In this document: positions 7,401 to 15,410 of the stretch, one piece after another
Position numbering within the stretch: position 1 is the first letter of the stretch
How the letters are laid out: the number at the start of each line of letters is the position of its first letter
Assembly: GCA_964637875.1 (NCBI GenBank)
Contig: CAZWXK010000030.1
Location: 1 to 28,825, forward strand
DNA: 28,825 bases
Direction: 5' to 3'
Source of the DNA: UBA5972 sp964637875
GTDB lineage: Bacteria > Pseudomonadota > Alphaproteobacteria > Rhodobacterales > Rhodobacteraceae
Program-made: the position numbers and the translations under genes
The notes under the pieces: model-generated
The model's input: the letters and a program-made list of their open reading frames with translations, nothing else
Told to the model about the DNA's origin: nothing
The model's database searches: none

Positions 7401-7426
7401 AACCGGATCGCCCGGTGATCCGGTTT
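7401..7426 (+). terminator. hairpin after recA
   Basis: AACCGGATC (7401-7409) and GATCCGGTT (7417-7425) form a perfect 9-bp stem with a 7-base loop, beginning 7 bases after the recA stop. Only a short T stretch follows (7424-7426), so it is a weak intrinsic terminator or 3'-end stabiliser. Confidence 0.6.
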
Positions 7427-7584
7427 GCGCCTGCCTTGGGGCGGACGCGTTCCCTTGAGTCCCGCAAATAATCGGATGTTCACGCGGGGGTGTATTGTTC
7501 CCTCGCCCTCTGACCTGTGGACAGTGCTTTGCAGGGGCGGTAAACGGTTCTGAATCCGCCAGCCCATTCAAGGACCACGGGAAC

Positions 7585-10245
7585 ATGCCCACTCTGAACG
7601 AGATCCGCGCAACCTTTCTGGATTATTTCAGGCAGAACGATCACGAAATCGTCGATTCGTCGCCGCTTGTGCCGCGCAATGACCCGACGCTGATGTTCAC
7701 CAATGCGGGCATGGTGCAGTTCAAGAACGTGTTTACCGGCCTTGAACACCGCGACTATGTGCGTGCCGCCACCAGCCAGAAATGCGTGCGCGCCGGCGGC
7801 AAGCATAACGACCTCGACAATGTCGGCTATACCGCGCGCCACCACACATTCTTTGAAATGCTGGGGAATTTCAGCTTTGGCGACTATTTCAAGGAACAGG
7901 CAATCCCTTACGCGTGGGAATTGCTGACCCGCGAATTCGGCCTGAACCCCGATCGCCTGCTGGTCACCGTTTATCACACCGATGACGAGGCCGCCGATAT
8001 CTGGAAAAAGGTTGCCGGCCTGCCGGACGAGCGCATCATCCGCATCGCCACCGACGACAATTTCTGGTCGATGGGCCCGACCGGCCCCTGCGGGCCATGT
8101 TCCGAGATCTTCTATGACCACGGCGACCACATCCCCGGCGGCCCCCCGGGCAGCCCCGACGAGGATGGCGACCGTTTCATCGAGATCTGGAACCTCGTGT
8201 TCATGCAGTATGAACAGTTTGCCGACGGCAGGCGTGAAAACCTGCCGCGCCCCTCGATCGACACCGGCATGGGGCTGGAACGTATCGGTGCGCTGCTGCA
8301 AGGCAAGCATGACAATTACGATACCGACCTGATGCGCGACCTGATCGAGGCCTCGGCCCATGTCACGGGCACCGACCCCGACGGGCCGGGCCGTGTGCAT
8401 CACAGGGTGATTGCCGACCACCTGCGCTCGGTCTCCTTCCTGATCGCCGATGGCGTGCTGCCAAGCAACGAGGGCCGCGGCTATGTTCTGCGCCGCATCA
8501 TGCGCCGCGCCATGCGCCACGCCCATCTTCTGGGCGCGCGCGAGCCCGTCATGCACAAGCTGGTGCCGGCGCTGGTCGCCCAGATGGGGCAGGCCTTCCC
8601 TGAACTGGCGCGCGCGCAGCGCATGATCGAGGACACGCTGCTGCTGGAAGAAACCCGTTTCCGCAACACGCTGGAACGCGGGCTGCGCCTGCTGGATGCG
8701 GAACTTTCCCGCCTGCCCGAAGGCGCGCCGCTGCCCGGCGATGTGGCCTTTCGCCTGTATGACACCTATGGCTTTCCGCTGGATCTGACGCAGGACGCCC
8801 TGCGCGAAAAGGGCCGCAGCGTCGATGTCGCCGGTTTCAACGCCGCCATGGCCGAACAAAAGGCCAAGGCGCGCGCCGCCTGGGCGGGCTCGGGCGAGGC
8901 GGCCGAAGAAACCGTCTGGTTCGACATTGCCGACCAGAACGAGGCGACCGATTTCCTTGGCTATGACACAGAAACCGCCGAGGGTCAGATCATCGCGCTG
9001 GTGCGGGGTGGCAAGACCGTGGATGCGGCGCGCAAGGGCGACAAGGTGCATATCGTGCTGAACCAGACCCCGTTTTATGCCGAGGCCGGTGGCCAGGTCG
9101 GCGACAGCGGCATCATCACCACCGCCGGCGGCAAGGCACGGGTTTCGGACGTGCGCAAGCATTCCGGCCTGTTTGCCCATGTGGCCGAGGTCATCGAGGG
9201 CACCATCGGCACGGGCCAGGCGGCCGAGCTTGAGGTCGATCACGACCGGCGGGCCAGGATCCGCGCCAACCACTCGGCCACCCATCTGCTGAACGAGGCG
9301 CTGCGCCAGGTGCTGGGCGACCATGTTGCCCAGCGCGGGTCGCTTAACGACGATCAGCGCCTGCGTTTCGATTTCAGTCACAACAAGGCCGTCAGCGCGG
9401 CCGAGATGGCCGAAATCGAGGATCTGGTCAACGCCTTCATCCGCCAGAACACCGCCGTCGAAACCCGCATCATGACCCCGGACGAGGCCCGCGATCTGGG
9501 CGCGCAGGCCCTGTTTGGCGAAAAATACGGCGACGAGGTGCGCGTCGTGTCGATGGGGCTGGCACGCGGCAGCGGCAAGGGGATCGACGGCAATACCTGG
9601 TCGATCGAACTGTGCGGCGGCACCCATGTGCGGCGCACGGGCGATATCGGCCTGTTCAAGCTGGTCAGCGAAAGCGCATCCGCCAGCGGTATCCGTCGGA
9701 TCGAGGCGCTGACCGGCGCGCGCGCCATCGAACATGTTCGCGCGCAGGAAACCGCGCTGAACGCGATCACCGCCACGCTCAAGGCGCGCCCCGAGGAACT
9801 TGGCGAACGGCTCGACGCATTGCTGGCCGAACGGCGCAAGCTGCAAAACGAGGTCGCCGATCTGCGCCGCAACCTGGCCATGGCCGGCGGTGGCAAGGCA
9901 GATGCGCCGGATGCACGCGACATAGGCGGCGTGCCGTTTCTGGCGCAGGTCTTGCATGGCGTTTCGGGCAAGGATCTGCGTGCGCTGATCGACGAACACA
10001 AGGCACGGCTGAAATCGGGCGCGATCCTGCTGATCGCCGACACTGGCGGCAAGGCGGCAATCGCGGCGGGCGTGACCGATGACCTGACAGGCCGGGTCTC
10101 GGCCGTGGACATGGTGCGCGCGGCCGCCGCCGCACTTGGCGGCAAGGGGGGCGGAGGGCGCCCCGACATGGCCCAGGCGGGTGGCGCCAGCGCCGACAAT
10201 GCAGACGCCGCGATCAAGGCAGTCGAAAAATTGCTGGAGGAATGA
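7585..10245 (+). CDS. alaS: alanine-tRNA ligase
   Basis: The 886-residue class II aminoacyl-tRNA synthetase charges tRNA-Ala and edits mischarged serine and glycine. The N-terminal catalytic domain starts MPTLNEIRATFLDYF and continues with TNAGMVQFKNVF and RAATSQKCVRAGGKHNDLDN. The editing domain has the zinc-binding HSATHLL and the CGGTHV motif. The C-terminal oligomerisation/C-Ala region runs from about residue 740. Length is normal for bacteria. ATG 7585 matches the family start, with AGGA about 10 bases upstream. The open frame back to 7495 is not conserved-looking. The recA-alaS order is common in alphaproteobacteria. It is followed directly by the DUF1330 gene and is probably co-transcribed with it. 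Confidence 0.98.
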   Translation: MPTLNEIRATFLDYFRQNDHEIVDSSPLVPRNDPTLMFTNAGMVQFKNVFTGLEHRDYVRAATSQKCVRAGGKHNDLDNVGYTARHHTFFEMLGNFSFGDYFKEQAIPYAWELLTREFGLNPDRLLVTVYHTDDEAADIWKKVAGLPDERIIRIATDDNFWSMGPTGPCGPCSEIFYDHGDHIPGGPPGSPDEDGDRFIEIWNLVFMQYEQFADGRRENLPRPSIDTGMGLERIGALLQGKHDNYDTDLMRDLIEASAHVTGTDPDGPGRVHHRVIADHLRSVSFLIADGVLPSNEGRGYVLRRIMRRAMRHAHLLGAREPVMHKLVPALVAQMGQAFPELARAQRMIEDTLLLEETRFRNTLERGLRLLDAELSRLPEGAPLPGDVAFRLYDTYGFPLDLTQDALREKGRSVDVAGFNAAMAEQKAKARAAWAGSGEAAEETVWFDIADQNEATDFLGYDTETAEGQIIALVRGGKTVDAARKGDKVHIVLNQTPFYAEAGGQVGDSGIITTAGGKARVSDVRKHSGLFAHVAEVIEGTIGTGQAAELEVDHDRRARIRANHSATHLLNEALRQVLGDHVAQRGSLNDDQRLRFDFSHNKAVSAAEMAEIEDLVNAFIRQNTAVETRIMTPDEARDLGAQALFGEKYGDEVRVVSMGLARGSGKGIDGNTWSIELCGGTHVRRTGDIGLFKLVSESASASGIRRIEALTGARAIEHVRAQETALNAITATLKARPEELGERLDALLAERRKLQNEVADLRRNLAMAGGGKADAPDARDIGGVPFLAQVLHGVSGKDLRALIDEHKARLKSGAILLIADTGGKAAIAAGVTDDLTGRVSAVDMVRAAAAALGGKGGGGRPDMAQAGGASADNADAAIKAVEKLLEE

Positions 10246-10247
10246 CA

Positions 10248-10532
10248 ATGGCAGTCTATGCAATGGTCCATATCGACGTGACCGATCCGGATTCTTACGG
10301 CAAATATGCCGAACTCGCCGGCCCGGCCGTGCAGAAATACGGCGGCGAATTTCTGGCCCGCGGCGGCGCGTGCAAGCAGATGGAGGGCAAGGGCCGCGCC
10401 CGCAATGTCATCATCCGCTTTCCCGACTGGGAAACCGCGCTGGCCTTCTACAACGGCCCTGAATACCAGGAGGCCCTGAAATACGGCCTGCCCGCGGCCG
10501 AGCGCGAATACACCTTTGTCGAAGGCGTCTGA
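10248..10532 (+). CDS. DUF1330 family protein
   Basis: A 94-residue protein with the ferredoxin-like alpha/beta-barrel fold expected of DUF1330 (starts MAVYAMVHIDVTDPDSY, then GGEFLARGG, then RFPDWETALAFYNGPEYQ). Dimeric members of this fold act in varied small-molecule reactions, and no function is set for this one. ATG 10248 is favoured because GGAGG sits 7 bases upstream, inside the last codons of alaS. The ATG at 10242 overlaps the alaS stop but leaves no spacing for the ribosome site. Its stop codon abuts the stop of the convergent hpt gene with no base between. Confidence 0.85.
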   Translation: MAVYAMVHIDVTDPDSYGKYAELAGPAVQKYGGEFLARGGACKQMEGKGRARNVIIRFPDWETALAFYNGPEYQEALKYGLPAAEREYTFVEGV

Positions 10533-11093
10533 TCAGTTTTCCGTGTCATCATCCTGATCGGTGAACCGCACCACCCCGATATGGGGCAGGTTGCGGTTGC
10601 GCTGTGCGTAATCGATGCCATAGCCGACAACGAACTTGTCGGGGATCTCGAAACCCACCCAGGTTGCGCGCACATCCACCTCGCGTCGCGAGGGCTTGTC
10701 CAGCAGGGCGCAAACCTCCATCCGGCGGGGGTTGCGCGATTTCAGCAGGTTCAGCACATGGTGCAGCGTGTGGCCGGTATCCACGATATCCTCGACCACC
10801 AGAATGTCACGGCCCTCGATCTCGCCCCGCAAATCCTTGAGGATGCGCACCTCGCGTGACGATTCCATGCTGTTGCCGTAAGACGAGGTTTCCATGAAAT
10901 CCACCTCGACCGGCAGATCCAGCTCGCGCACAAGATCGGCGATGAACACGAACGAGCCGCGCAACAGCCCGATCACGATCAGCTTGTCGGTGCCCTTGAA
11001 GGTTTCGGTAATCTCGGCGGCCAGCTCTTCCACCCGGGCAGCAATCGCCTTGGCCGAGATCAGCGGGTCGATCACGTAATTGGAATGATCCAT
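10533..11093 (-). CDS. hpt: hypoxanthine phosphoribosyltransferase
   Basis: The 186-residue purine salvage enzyme joins hypoxanthine (or guanine) to PRPP to make IMP or GMP. The PRPP-binding motif VVEDIVDTGHTL and the earlier LLRGSFVFIADLVREL loop are clear, and the C-terminal FVVGYGIDYAQRNRNLP is typical. ATG 11093 has GAGGA 4-5 bases upstream. A GTG at 11108 would overlap that ribosome site and is less likely. The gene is divergent from the RatA-like gene (90 bp between starts) and convergent with DUF1330. The two stops form TGATCA, so no terminator fits between them. Confidence 0.93.
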   Translation of the reverse strand: MDHSNYVIDPLISAKAIAARVEELAAEITETFKGTDKLIVIGLLRGSFVFIADLVRELDLPVEVDFMETSSYGNSMESSREVRILKDLRGEIEGRDILVVEDIVDTGHTLHHVLNLLKSRNPRRMEVCALLDKPSRREVDVRATWVGFEIPDKFVVGYGIDYAQRNRNLPHIGVVRFTDQDDDTEN

Positions 11094-11182
11094 TTTGTCC
11101 TCTTGCACTCGGGCGCGGAATGGGAAAAGACGCGCCCATCAGCCTTTTTATAAACTCGACAGCAGGAAAGGCCAGAACGGCA

Positions 11183-11644
11183 ATGCCGACCCATGCGGAA
11201 AAACGTGTCATGCCCTGGACAGCGCAGCAGATGTACGATCTGGTGGCGGATGTCGGGTCGTACCCGAAATTCCTGCCCTGGACGGCAGCTGCGCGTATAC
11301 GCCGACGCACCCCGGTCGAAGGGGGCGAGCTTCTCGAGGCCGATCTGGTGATTTCGTTCAAGCTGTTTCGCGAACGCTTTGGCAGCCGTGTCACCCTGCG
11401 GCCCACGCAAAAGCGCATCGATGTCGAATATCTCGACGGGCCTTTCAAATATCTCAACAACCACTGGCAGTTCACCGACCGACCCGAGGGAGGGTGCGAG
11501 GTCGATTTCTTTGTCGATTTCGAATTTCGCTCGTCGATGTTGCAGGCGGTAATCGGGGTTGTGTTCAACGAGGCCATGCAGCGCATCGTGCGCGCATTCG
11601 AAAAGCGCGCGAAGGAGCTTTACGGCGATCCTTCCAGGGCCTGA
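11183..11644 (+). CDS. RatA/COQ10 family START-domain protein
   Basis: A 153-residue soluble protein of the polyketide-cyclase/START superfamily, COQ10/RatA branch (MPTHAEKRVMPWTAQQMYDL, then VGSYPKFLPW, later FEFRSSMLQAVIGVVF). COQ10 members bind ubiquinone or its precursors and support respiration. E. coli RatA was described as a ribosome-association toxin. In alphaproteobacteria a quinone-binding role is more plausible, but this is inference. ATG 11183 matches family starts. An ATG at 11120 would add 21 unlike residues. It is divergent from hpt and convergent with amtB. Confidence 0.88.
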   Translation: MPTHAEKRVMPWTAQQMYDLVADVGSYPKFLPWTAAARIRRRTPVEGGELLEADLVISFKLFRERFGSRVTLRPTQKRIDVEYLDGPFKYLNNHWQFTDRPEGGCEVDFFVDFEFRSSMLQAVIGVVFNEAMQRIVRAFEKRAKELYGDPSRA

Positions 11645-11661
11645 GCGCACACTGTTTCTTC

Positions 11662-11676
11662 TTTGCAAAAATACTC
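11662..11676 (+). other. TTTGCAAAAATACTC motif after the RatA-like gene
   Basis: A short AT-rich motif just after the stop codon at 11644, in a spacer with no clear hairpin. I recall this type of sequence recurring after stop codons in Rhodobacteraceae genomes, but I cannot verify that here. It may mark a transcript 3' end or processing site. Confidence 0.3.
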
Positions 11677-11742
11677 AATTCCGACATCTGCCAAAGGGGC
11701 AAGGCCAGCGATTCGGCCCCGCCCCCTGATATCAGCCCGGCA

Positions 11743-12914
11743 TCAGAACTCGTAGGCCTGCTCGCCATGGGCGGCCAGGTCCAGCCCGGTCTGCTCGTCC
11801 TCGGCGCTTACCCGCAGCGGGGTGAAAATGCCGACCAGTTTTACAAGAATTGCAGTCACGACGACAACATAGACCCCGACGATTGCCAGCGCGCCCAGCT
11901 GGGCCGTGATGCTGCCATGTCCGAAAACGGCCAGCATGATCGCGCCGAAGATCCCGCCGACACCATGGACGGCGAAAACGTCAAGCGTGTCGTCGATCTT
12001 CAGCGGCCCCTTGATCAGGGCGCAGGCCTCCTGGCAGATGATTCCGGCAACACCGCCGATGACCAGCGCCTCGACCGGGCCGACGAAACCGGATGCCGGG
12101 GTGATCGAGGCAAGCCCCGCGATCGAGCCGGTGACAAGGCCGATCAGGGATGTCTTGCCGTATTTGATACGCTCCCACGCGGCCCAGCTCAGGGTCGCGG
12201 CGGCCGCCGACAGATGGGTCACCGTCAGGGTCATCGCGGCACCGCCATCGGCAGCCAGCTGCGAGCCGGCGTTGAAGCCGAACCAGCCCACCCACAGCAG
12301 CCCGGCACCAATTGCCACATAGGCGGGGTTGTGCGGCGGCTTGGTCTTGACCTTGCGTGCCCCCAGGAACAAGGCGACAACCAGCGATGCCAGCCCGGCG
12401 GTTTCGTGGACGACGATCCCGCCGGCAAAATCCCTGGCACCGACCGCACCGAAGATGCCGCCATCCGACAGGAAGCCCCCCCCCACATCCAGTGGGCGAC
12501 CGGGGCATAGACCAGCAGCATCCACGCTGCCGAAAAAGCCATCACAAAGCCAAAGCCGATCCGTTCGACATAGGCGCCCACGATCAGCGCGGGGGTGATG
12601 ATCGCGAATGTCATCTGAAACGCAAAGAACAGGATTTCGGGCAGATTGCCGCGCAAGGTGTCGGCATCGATCCCCAGCAACAGGACCTTGCCGAAACCGC
12701 CCCATAGCGGCGAGGCATTTCCAAAGGCGATCGAATATCCGGCGACCATCCACAGCACGCTGATCAGCGCGGCGATCCCAAAGCACTGGGCGAACACGGA
12801 CAGGACGTTGCGGGCCCGCACGAGGCCTCCGTAAAACAGGGCGAGGCCCGGCAGGGTCATCATCAGGACCAGGGCTGTCGCCACGATGATCCATGCGGTA
12901 TCGGCTGCGTTCAT
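11743..12914 (-). pseudogene. amtB: ammonium transporter AmtB, frameshifted in a G9 run
   Basis: The reading frame from ATG 12914 (GGAG 6-9 bases upstream) gives MNAADTAWIIVATALVLMMT and several membrane helices up to APVAHWMWGG. It then leaves frame at the C9 run 12476-12484 (G9 on the coding strand). The rest of the protein continues in another frame from GFLSDGGIF through DFAGGIVVHETAGLASLV to the end AHGEQAYEF. Ten Gs would restore HWMWGGGFLSD, the usual Amt sequence. Both pore histidine regions are present (VTHLSAAAA and FAVHGVGGIFG). No signal peptide is seen. The protein would be an inner-membrane trimeric ammonium channel. No glnK lies next to it, unlike the common glnK-amtB pair. A sequencing error, slippage or true inactivation are all possible. 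Confidence 0.85.
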
Positions 12915-13021
12915 CTTGCTCTCCGTGCGCTTGATCCTTGTTGTCCCGGTGAAAGCTGGATGAACGGGAAAAGTAAAAACCTGCCGGGCTGCAATGGCGG
13001 GATTTTTTTCGTTCTGTTCGG

Positions 13022-13038
13022 AATTTGTGCGACAAATT
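13022..13038. promoter_or_regulatory. 17-bp palindrome upstream of amtB
   Basis: AATTTGT (13022-13028), GCG, then ACAAATT (13032-13038) is a perfect 7-bp inverted repeat about 110 bp upstream of the amtB start. It fits a dimeric regulator site. NtrC is an obvious candidate given the gene but is not proven. I see no sigma-54 promoter (GG-N10-GC core in good context) between it and amtB. Confidence 0.45.
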
Positions 13039-13106
13039 GGCAAGATGCCCGAATTATGCGCAGAAATGAAATATCAATCCTGCCGGGTTTCCGGGCATTT
13101 CGGCGC

Positions 13107-13583
13107 TCAACCTGCCTGCAAATTGCGCAGGATCAGGTCCAGCGCCATGTCTCTGGCGGCCGCGCGCACCCCCTTGCGGCCAACTGCGCCAAATTCCCGC
13201 GTCAGGGCGATCGTGTCCTGGTGGCGCCGCGCCAGGGCAAAGCAGACCCGCCCCTCGGGTTTGTGTTCCGAGCCGCCGGGTCCGGCGATGCCGGTGGTCG
13301 CAACCGCGATATCCACCCCGGCGCGTTCAAGCGCGCCCTCGGCCATCTCTGTTGCGACCTGCTCGGACACGGCGCCAAAACGCGCCAGCGTCTCCGGCCT
13401 CACGCCCAGCATGTGCTGCTTGGCCGCGTTGGAATAGGTCACAAAACCGCAGTCGAACACCCTGGACGAGCCGGGGATGTCGGTCAGCTCGGCGGCAACC
13501 ATGCCGCCGGTGCAGCTTTCGGCCGTGGCAATCCGCAGGCCCTGCGCCTGCGCGCCATCCAGAACCCTGGCCGCAAGGCTCAT
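13107..13583 (-). CDS. pncC: CinA C-terminal domain protein, nicotinamide mononucleotide deamidase
   Basis: A 158-residue stand-alone CinA C-terminal domain. The family converts nicotinamide mononucleotide to nicotinate mononucleotide in NAD recycling. Characteristic stretches are IATAESCTGGMVAAELTDIP, FVTYSNAAK and ATTGIAGPGG. ATG 13583 overlaps the pgpA stop as ATGA, which marks the start. The longer open frame to 13757 lies inside pgpA in another frame and is rejected. It is the last gene of the ispDF-pgpA-pncC chain. Confidence 0.92.
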   Translation of the reverse strand: MSLAARVLDGAQAQGLRIATAESCTGGMVAAELTDIPGSSRVFDCGFVTYSNAAKQHMLGVRPETLARFGAVSEQVATEMAEGALERAGVDIAVATTGIAGPGGSEHKPEGRVCFALARRHQDTIALTREFGAVGRKGVRAAARDMALDLILRNLQAG

Positions 13584-14071
13584 CTCAGCAACCCGTGGGA
13601 AATTGCCGCTGCGATCGACACCACCACCGCAGCCATGATCCCGGCCAGCACGTCGTCCAGCATGACGCCCAGCGGCGTTTCCTTGCGGTCGGCCCAGGAA
13701 ACGGGCCAGGGCTTCCAGATGTCGAACAGGCGGAACATGATGAACCCGCCGATCCACCCCGGATAAGGGAAAACTGCCGGGTCAATCCCCATCGCCCACA
13801 GCCCGCCCGACAGCGGCCACAGCGCCAGCCACTGGCCGACAACCTCGTCGATGACGATTTCGCCGGGATCGTGATCGTCGCGCCCCCGGGTGGCGTCGAC
13901 AACTGCCCACCAGCCGATGAAAAATACCAGCACGGTCAGTGCCGCAAAGGCGGGAAAGCCTGCGAAACGGTGAACCATATAGGCCAGCGGAAGCGCCGCC
14001 AGCGACCCCATCGTGCCTGGCGCGACAGGGATCAGGCCCACATAGCCGAATGTTGCCAGAAATCTGCTCAT
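13580..14071 (-). CDS. pgpA: phosphatidylglycerophosphatase A
   Basis: A 163-residue integral membrane enzyme that removes phosphate from phosphatidylglycerol phosphate, the last step of phosphatidylglycerol synthesis. Family motifs are PVAPGTMGSL near residue 16, VIDEVVGQW near 73 and GFIMFRLFDIWKPWP near 108. Three or more hydrophobic helices are visible. ATG 14071 overlaps the ispDF stop as ATGA, and its own stop overlaps pncC in the same way. Translational coupling along the three-gene chain is therefore likely. Confidence 0.95.
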   Translation of the reverse strand: MSRFLATFGYVGLIPVAPGTMGSLAALPLAYMVHRFAGFPAFAALTVLVFFIGWWAVVDATRGRDDHDPGEIVIDEVVGQWLALWPLSGGLWAMGIDPAVFPYPGWIGGFIMFRLFDIWKPWPVSWADRKETPLGVMLDDVLAGIMAAVVVSIAAAISHGLLR

Positions 14072-15219
14072 GTTTTCACCAAAGTCGCGATGGCCAGTGC
14101 CGCGATCCCTTCCTTGCGGCCGGTAAAGCCCAGCCTTTCACTTGTCGTTGCCTTGACCGAGATTTGATCCACGTCGACCCCCGTGATCCGGGCAAGGCTG
14201 GCGCGCATCGCCTCGGCATGGGGGCCGATTTTCGGGGTTTCGCAGATGATCGTACAGTCGATATTGCTGATCGCAAAGCCGCGCTCAGTCACCATTTCCA
14301 CCGCATGGCGCAGGAAAATGTCGGAGGCCGCCCCTTTCCATTGTGCGTCACTCGGGGGGAACCACCGGCCGATATCGCCCGCGGCCAGCGCGCCATACAG
14401 CGCGTCTGTCACCGCATGCATGGCCACGTCGGCGTCGGAATGGCCCGAAAGCGCACGATCATGGGCGATCCTGATGCCGCACAGGGTGACATGATCGCCC
14501 TCGGCAAAGGCGTGAACGTCAAATCCGTTGCCGGTGCGGATATCCATGTCTTTCCCCAACAGGTTTTCGGCCAGCGCGAAATCGTCCGGCCCGGTGATCT
14601 TGATGTTGCGCGCGCTGCCTTCGACGATCGTGACCTCGTGACCGGCTGCGCGGGCGGCGGATACATCGTCGGTGGCCGCGCCTTTCAGCATCTGATGGGC
14701 TTGCCGGATCAGATCAAGCCTGAAACCCTGCGGCGTTTGCGCGCGAAACAGCCCCTCGCGCGGCACGACGCCCGAGACCGTGCCCCCGGTTCCCTGCCAC
14801 AGCGTGTCGGTGACCGGCATCGCCGGGGCCGCCGCGCCGGTTTCGCGCATGGCGTCGATCACGCGCGAGATCAGCGCAAGATCGACCAGCGGGCGCGCCG
14901 CATCGTGGATCAGCACGTGATCGACGCCCTGATCGCTGATGCTGGCCAATCCCGCCGCGACCGAATCTGATCGTTCCTTGCCACCGTGGCAGGTGGTCAG
15001 GGGGATGCCGCCGACATGCGGCGCGATGATAGCCTCGAAGCGCGCCTCGTCATCCGGGTGCAGCACGACCGTGATCCCCGATATCTCGGGATGTGCGGCA
15101 AGCGCCCGGATGGCGTGCGCCAGCACGGGGATGCCGGAAAGGGCGCGGTATTGCTTGGGCAGCCCGCCGCCTGCGCGGCGCCCGCGCCCGGCGGCAACGA
15201 TCAGGGCGGCGATGGTCAT
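14068..15219 (-). CDS. ispDF: bifunctional IspD/IspF of the MEP isoprenoid pathway
   Basis: The 383-residue fusion has an N-terminal IspD domain (MEP cytidylyltransferase, residues 1-225) and a C-terminal IspF domain (cyclodiphosphate synthase, from about 226). IspD features are AALIVAAGRGRRAGG with LPKQY, then VLIHDAARPLV and APAMPVTDTL. IspF features are the metal-binding D234-H236 in NGFDVHAF, LSGHSDADVAMHAVTDALYG, and the closing VKATTSERLGFTGR. The fusion is common in alphaproteobacteria. It heads the ispDF-pgpA-pncC chain. It is divergent from dusB, with about 190 bp holding a possible regulatory dyad. Confidence 0.97.
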   Translation of the reverse strand: MTIAALIVAAGRGRRAGGGLPKQYRALSGIPVLAHAIRALAAHPEISGITVVLHPDDEARFEAIIAPHVGGIPLTTCHGGKERSDSVAAGLASISDQGVDHVLIHDAARPLVDLALISRVIDAMRETGAAAPAMPVTDTLWQGTGGTVSGVVPREGLFRAQTPQGFRLDLIRQAHQMLKGAATDDVSAARAAGHEVTIVEGSARNIKITGPDDFALAENLLGKDMDIRTGNGFDVHAFAEGDHVTLCGIRIAHDRALSGHSDADVAMHAVTDALYGALAAGDIGRWFPPSDAQWKGAASDIFLRHAVEMVTERGFAISNIDCTIICETPKIGPHAEAMRASLARITGVDVDQISVKATTSERLGFTGRKEGIAALAIATLVKT

Positions 15220-15275
15220 GGGCTCGGCTCCTTGGTTGCAGTCCCTTTTCTAGGCATGGGCGGTGGACAAGGCAA

Positions 15276-15296
15276 CGCCGGGAAATTTTTGCGGCG
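15276..15296. promoter_or_regulatory. CGCC-N13-GGCG dyad around AAATTT, before dusB-ntrBC
   Basis: CGCC (15276-15279) and GGCG (15293-15296) flank a near-central AAATTT (15283-15288). It lies about 115-135 bp upstream of dusB and about 60 bp before ispDF. In Rhodobacter capsulatus the nifR3-ntrBC operon is known to be NtrC-activated, so an NtrC site is a reasonable guess. Confidence 0.35.
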
Positions 15297-15410
15297 CGCG
15301 GCCTGCTGCCTTGCCCGGTTCCCCGTTTCCGCCATGTGCCACAGTCGCGCCAGTTGATTGAATCGCGGAAAACGCATAAGCAGGATGCAAATCGCCAAAG
15401 GATTGGGCAT

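Noticed and set aside
6329..7567. 412-codon open frame on the minus strand
   Set aside because: It is antisense to recA and has no recognisable motifs.
7480..10263. 927-codon open frame on the minus strand
   Set aside because: It is antisense to alaS along its whole length, low in complexity and shows no family features. Such frames arise from GC-rich codon bias.
12915..13106. Sigma-54 promoter before amtB
   Set aside because: No stretch fits TGGCAC-N5-TTGC well, and NtrC here lacks the loop needed to work with sigma-54.
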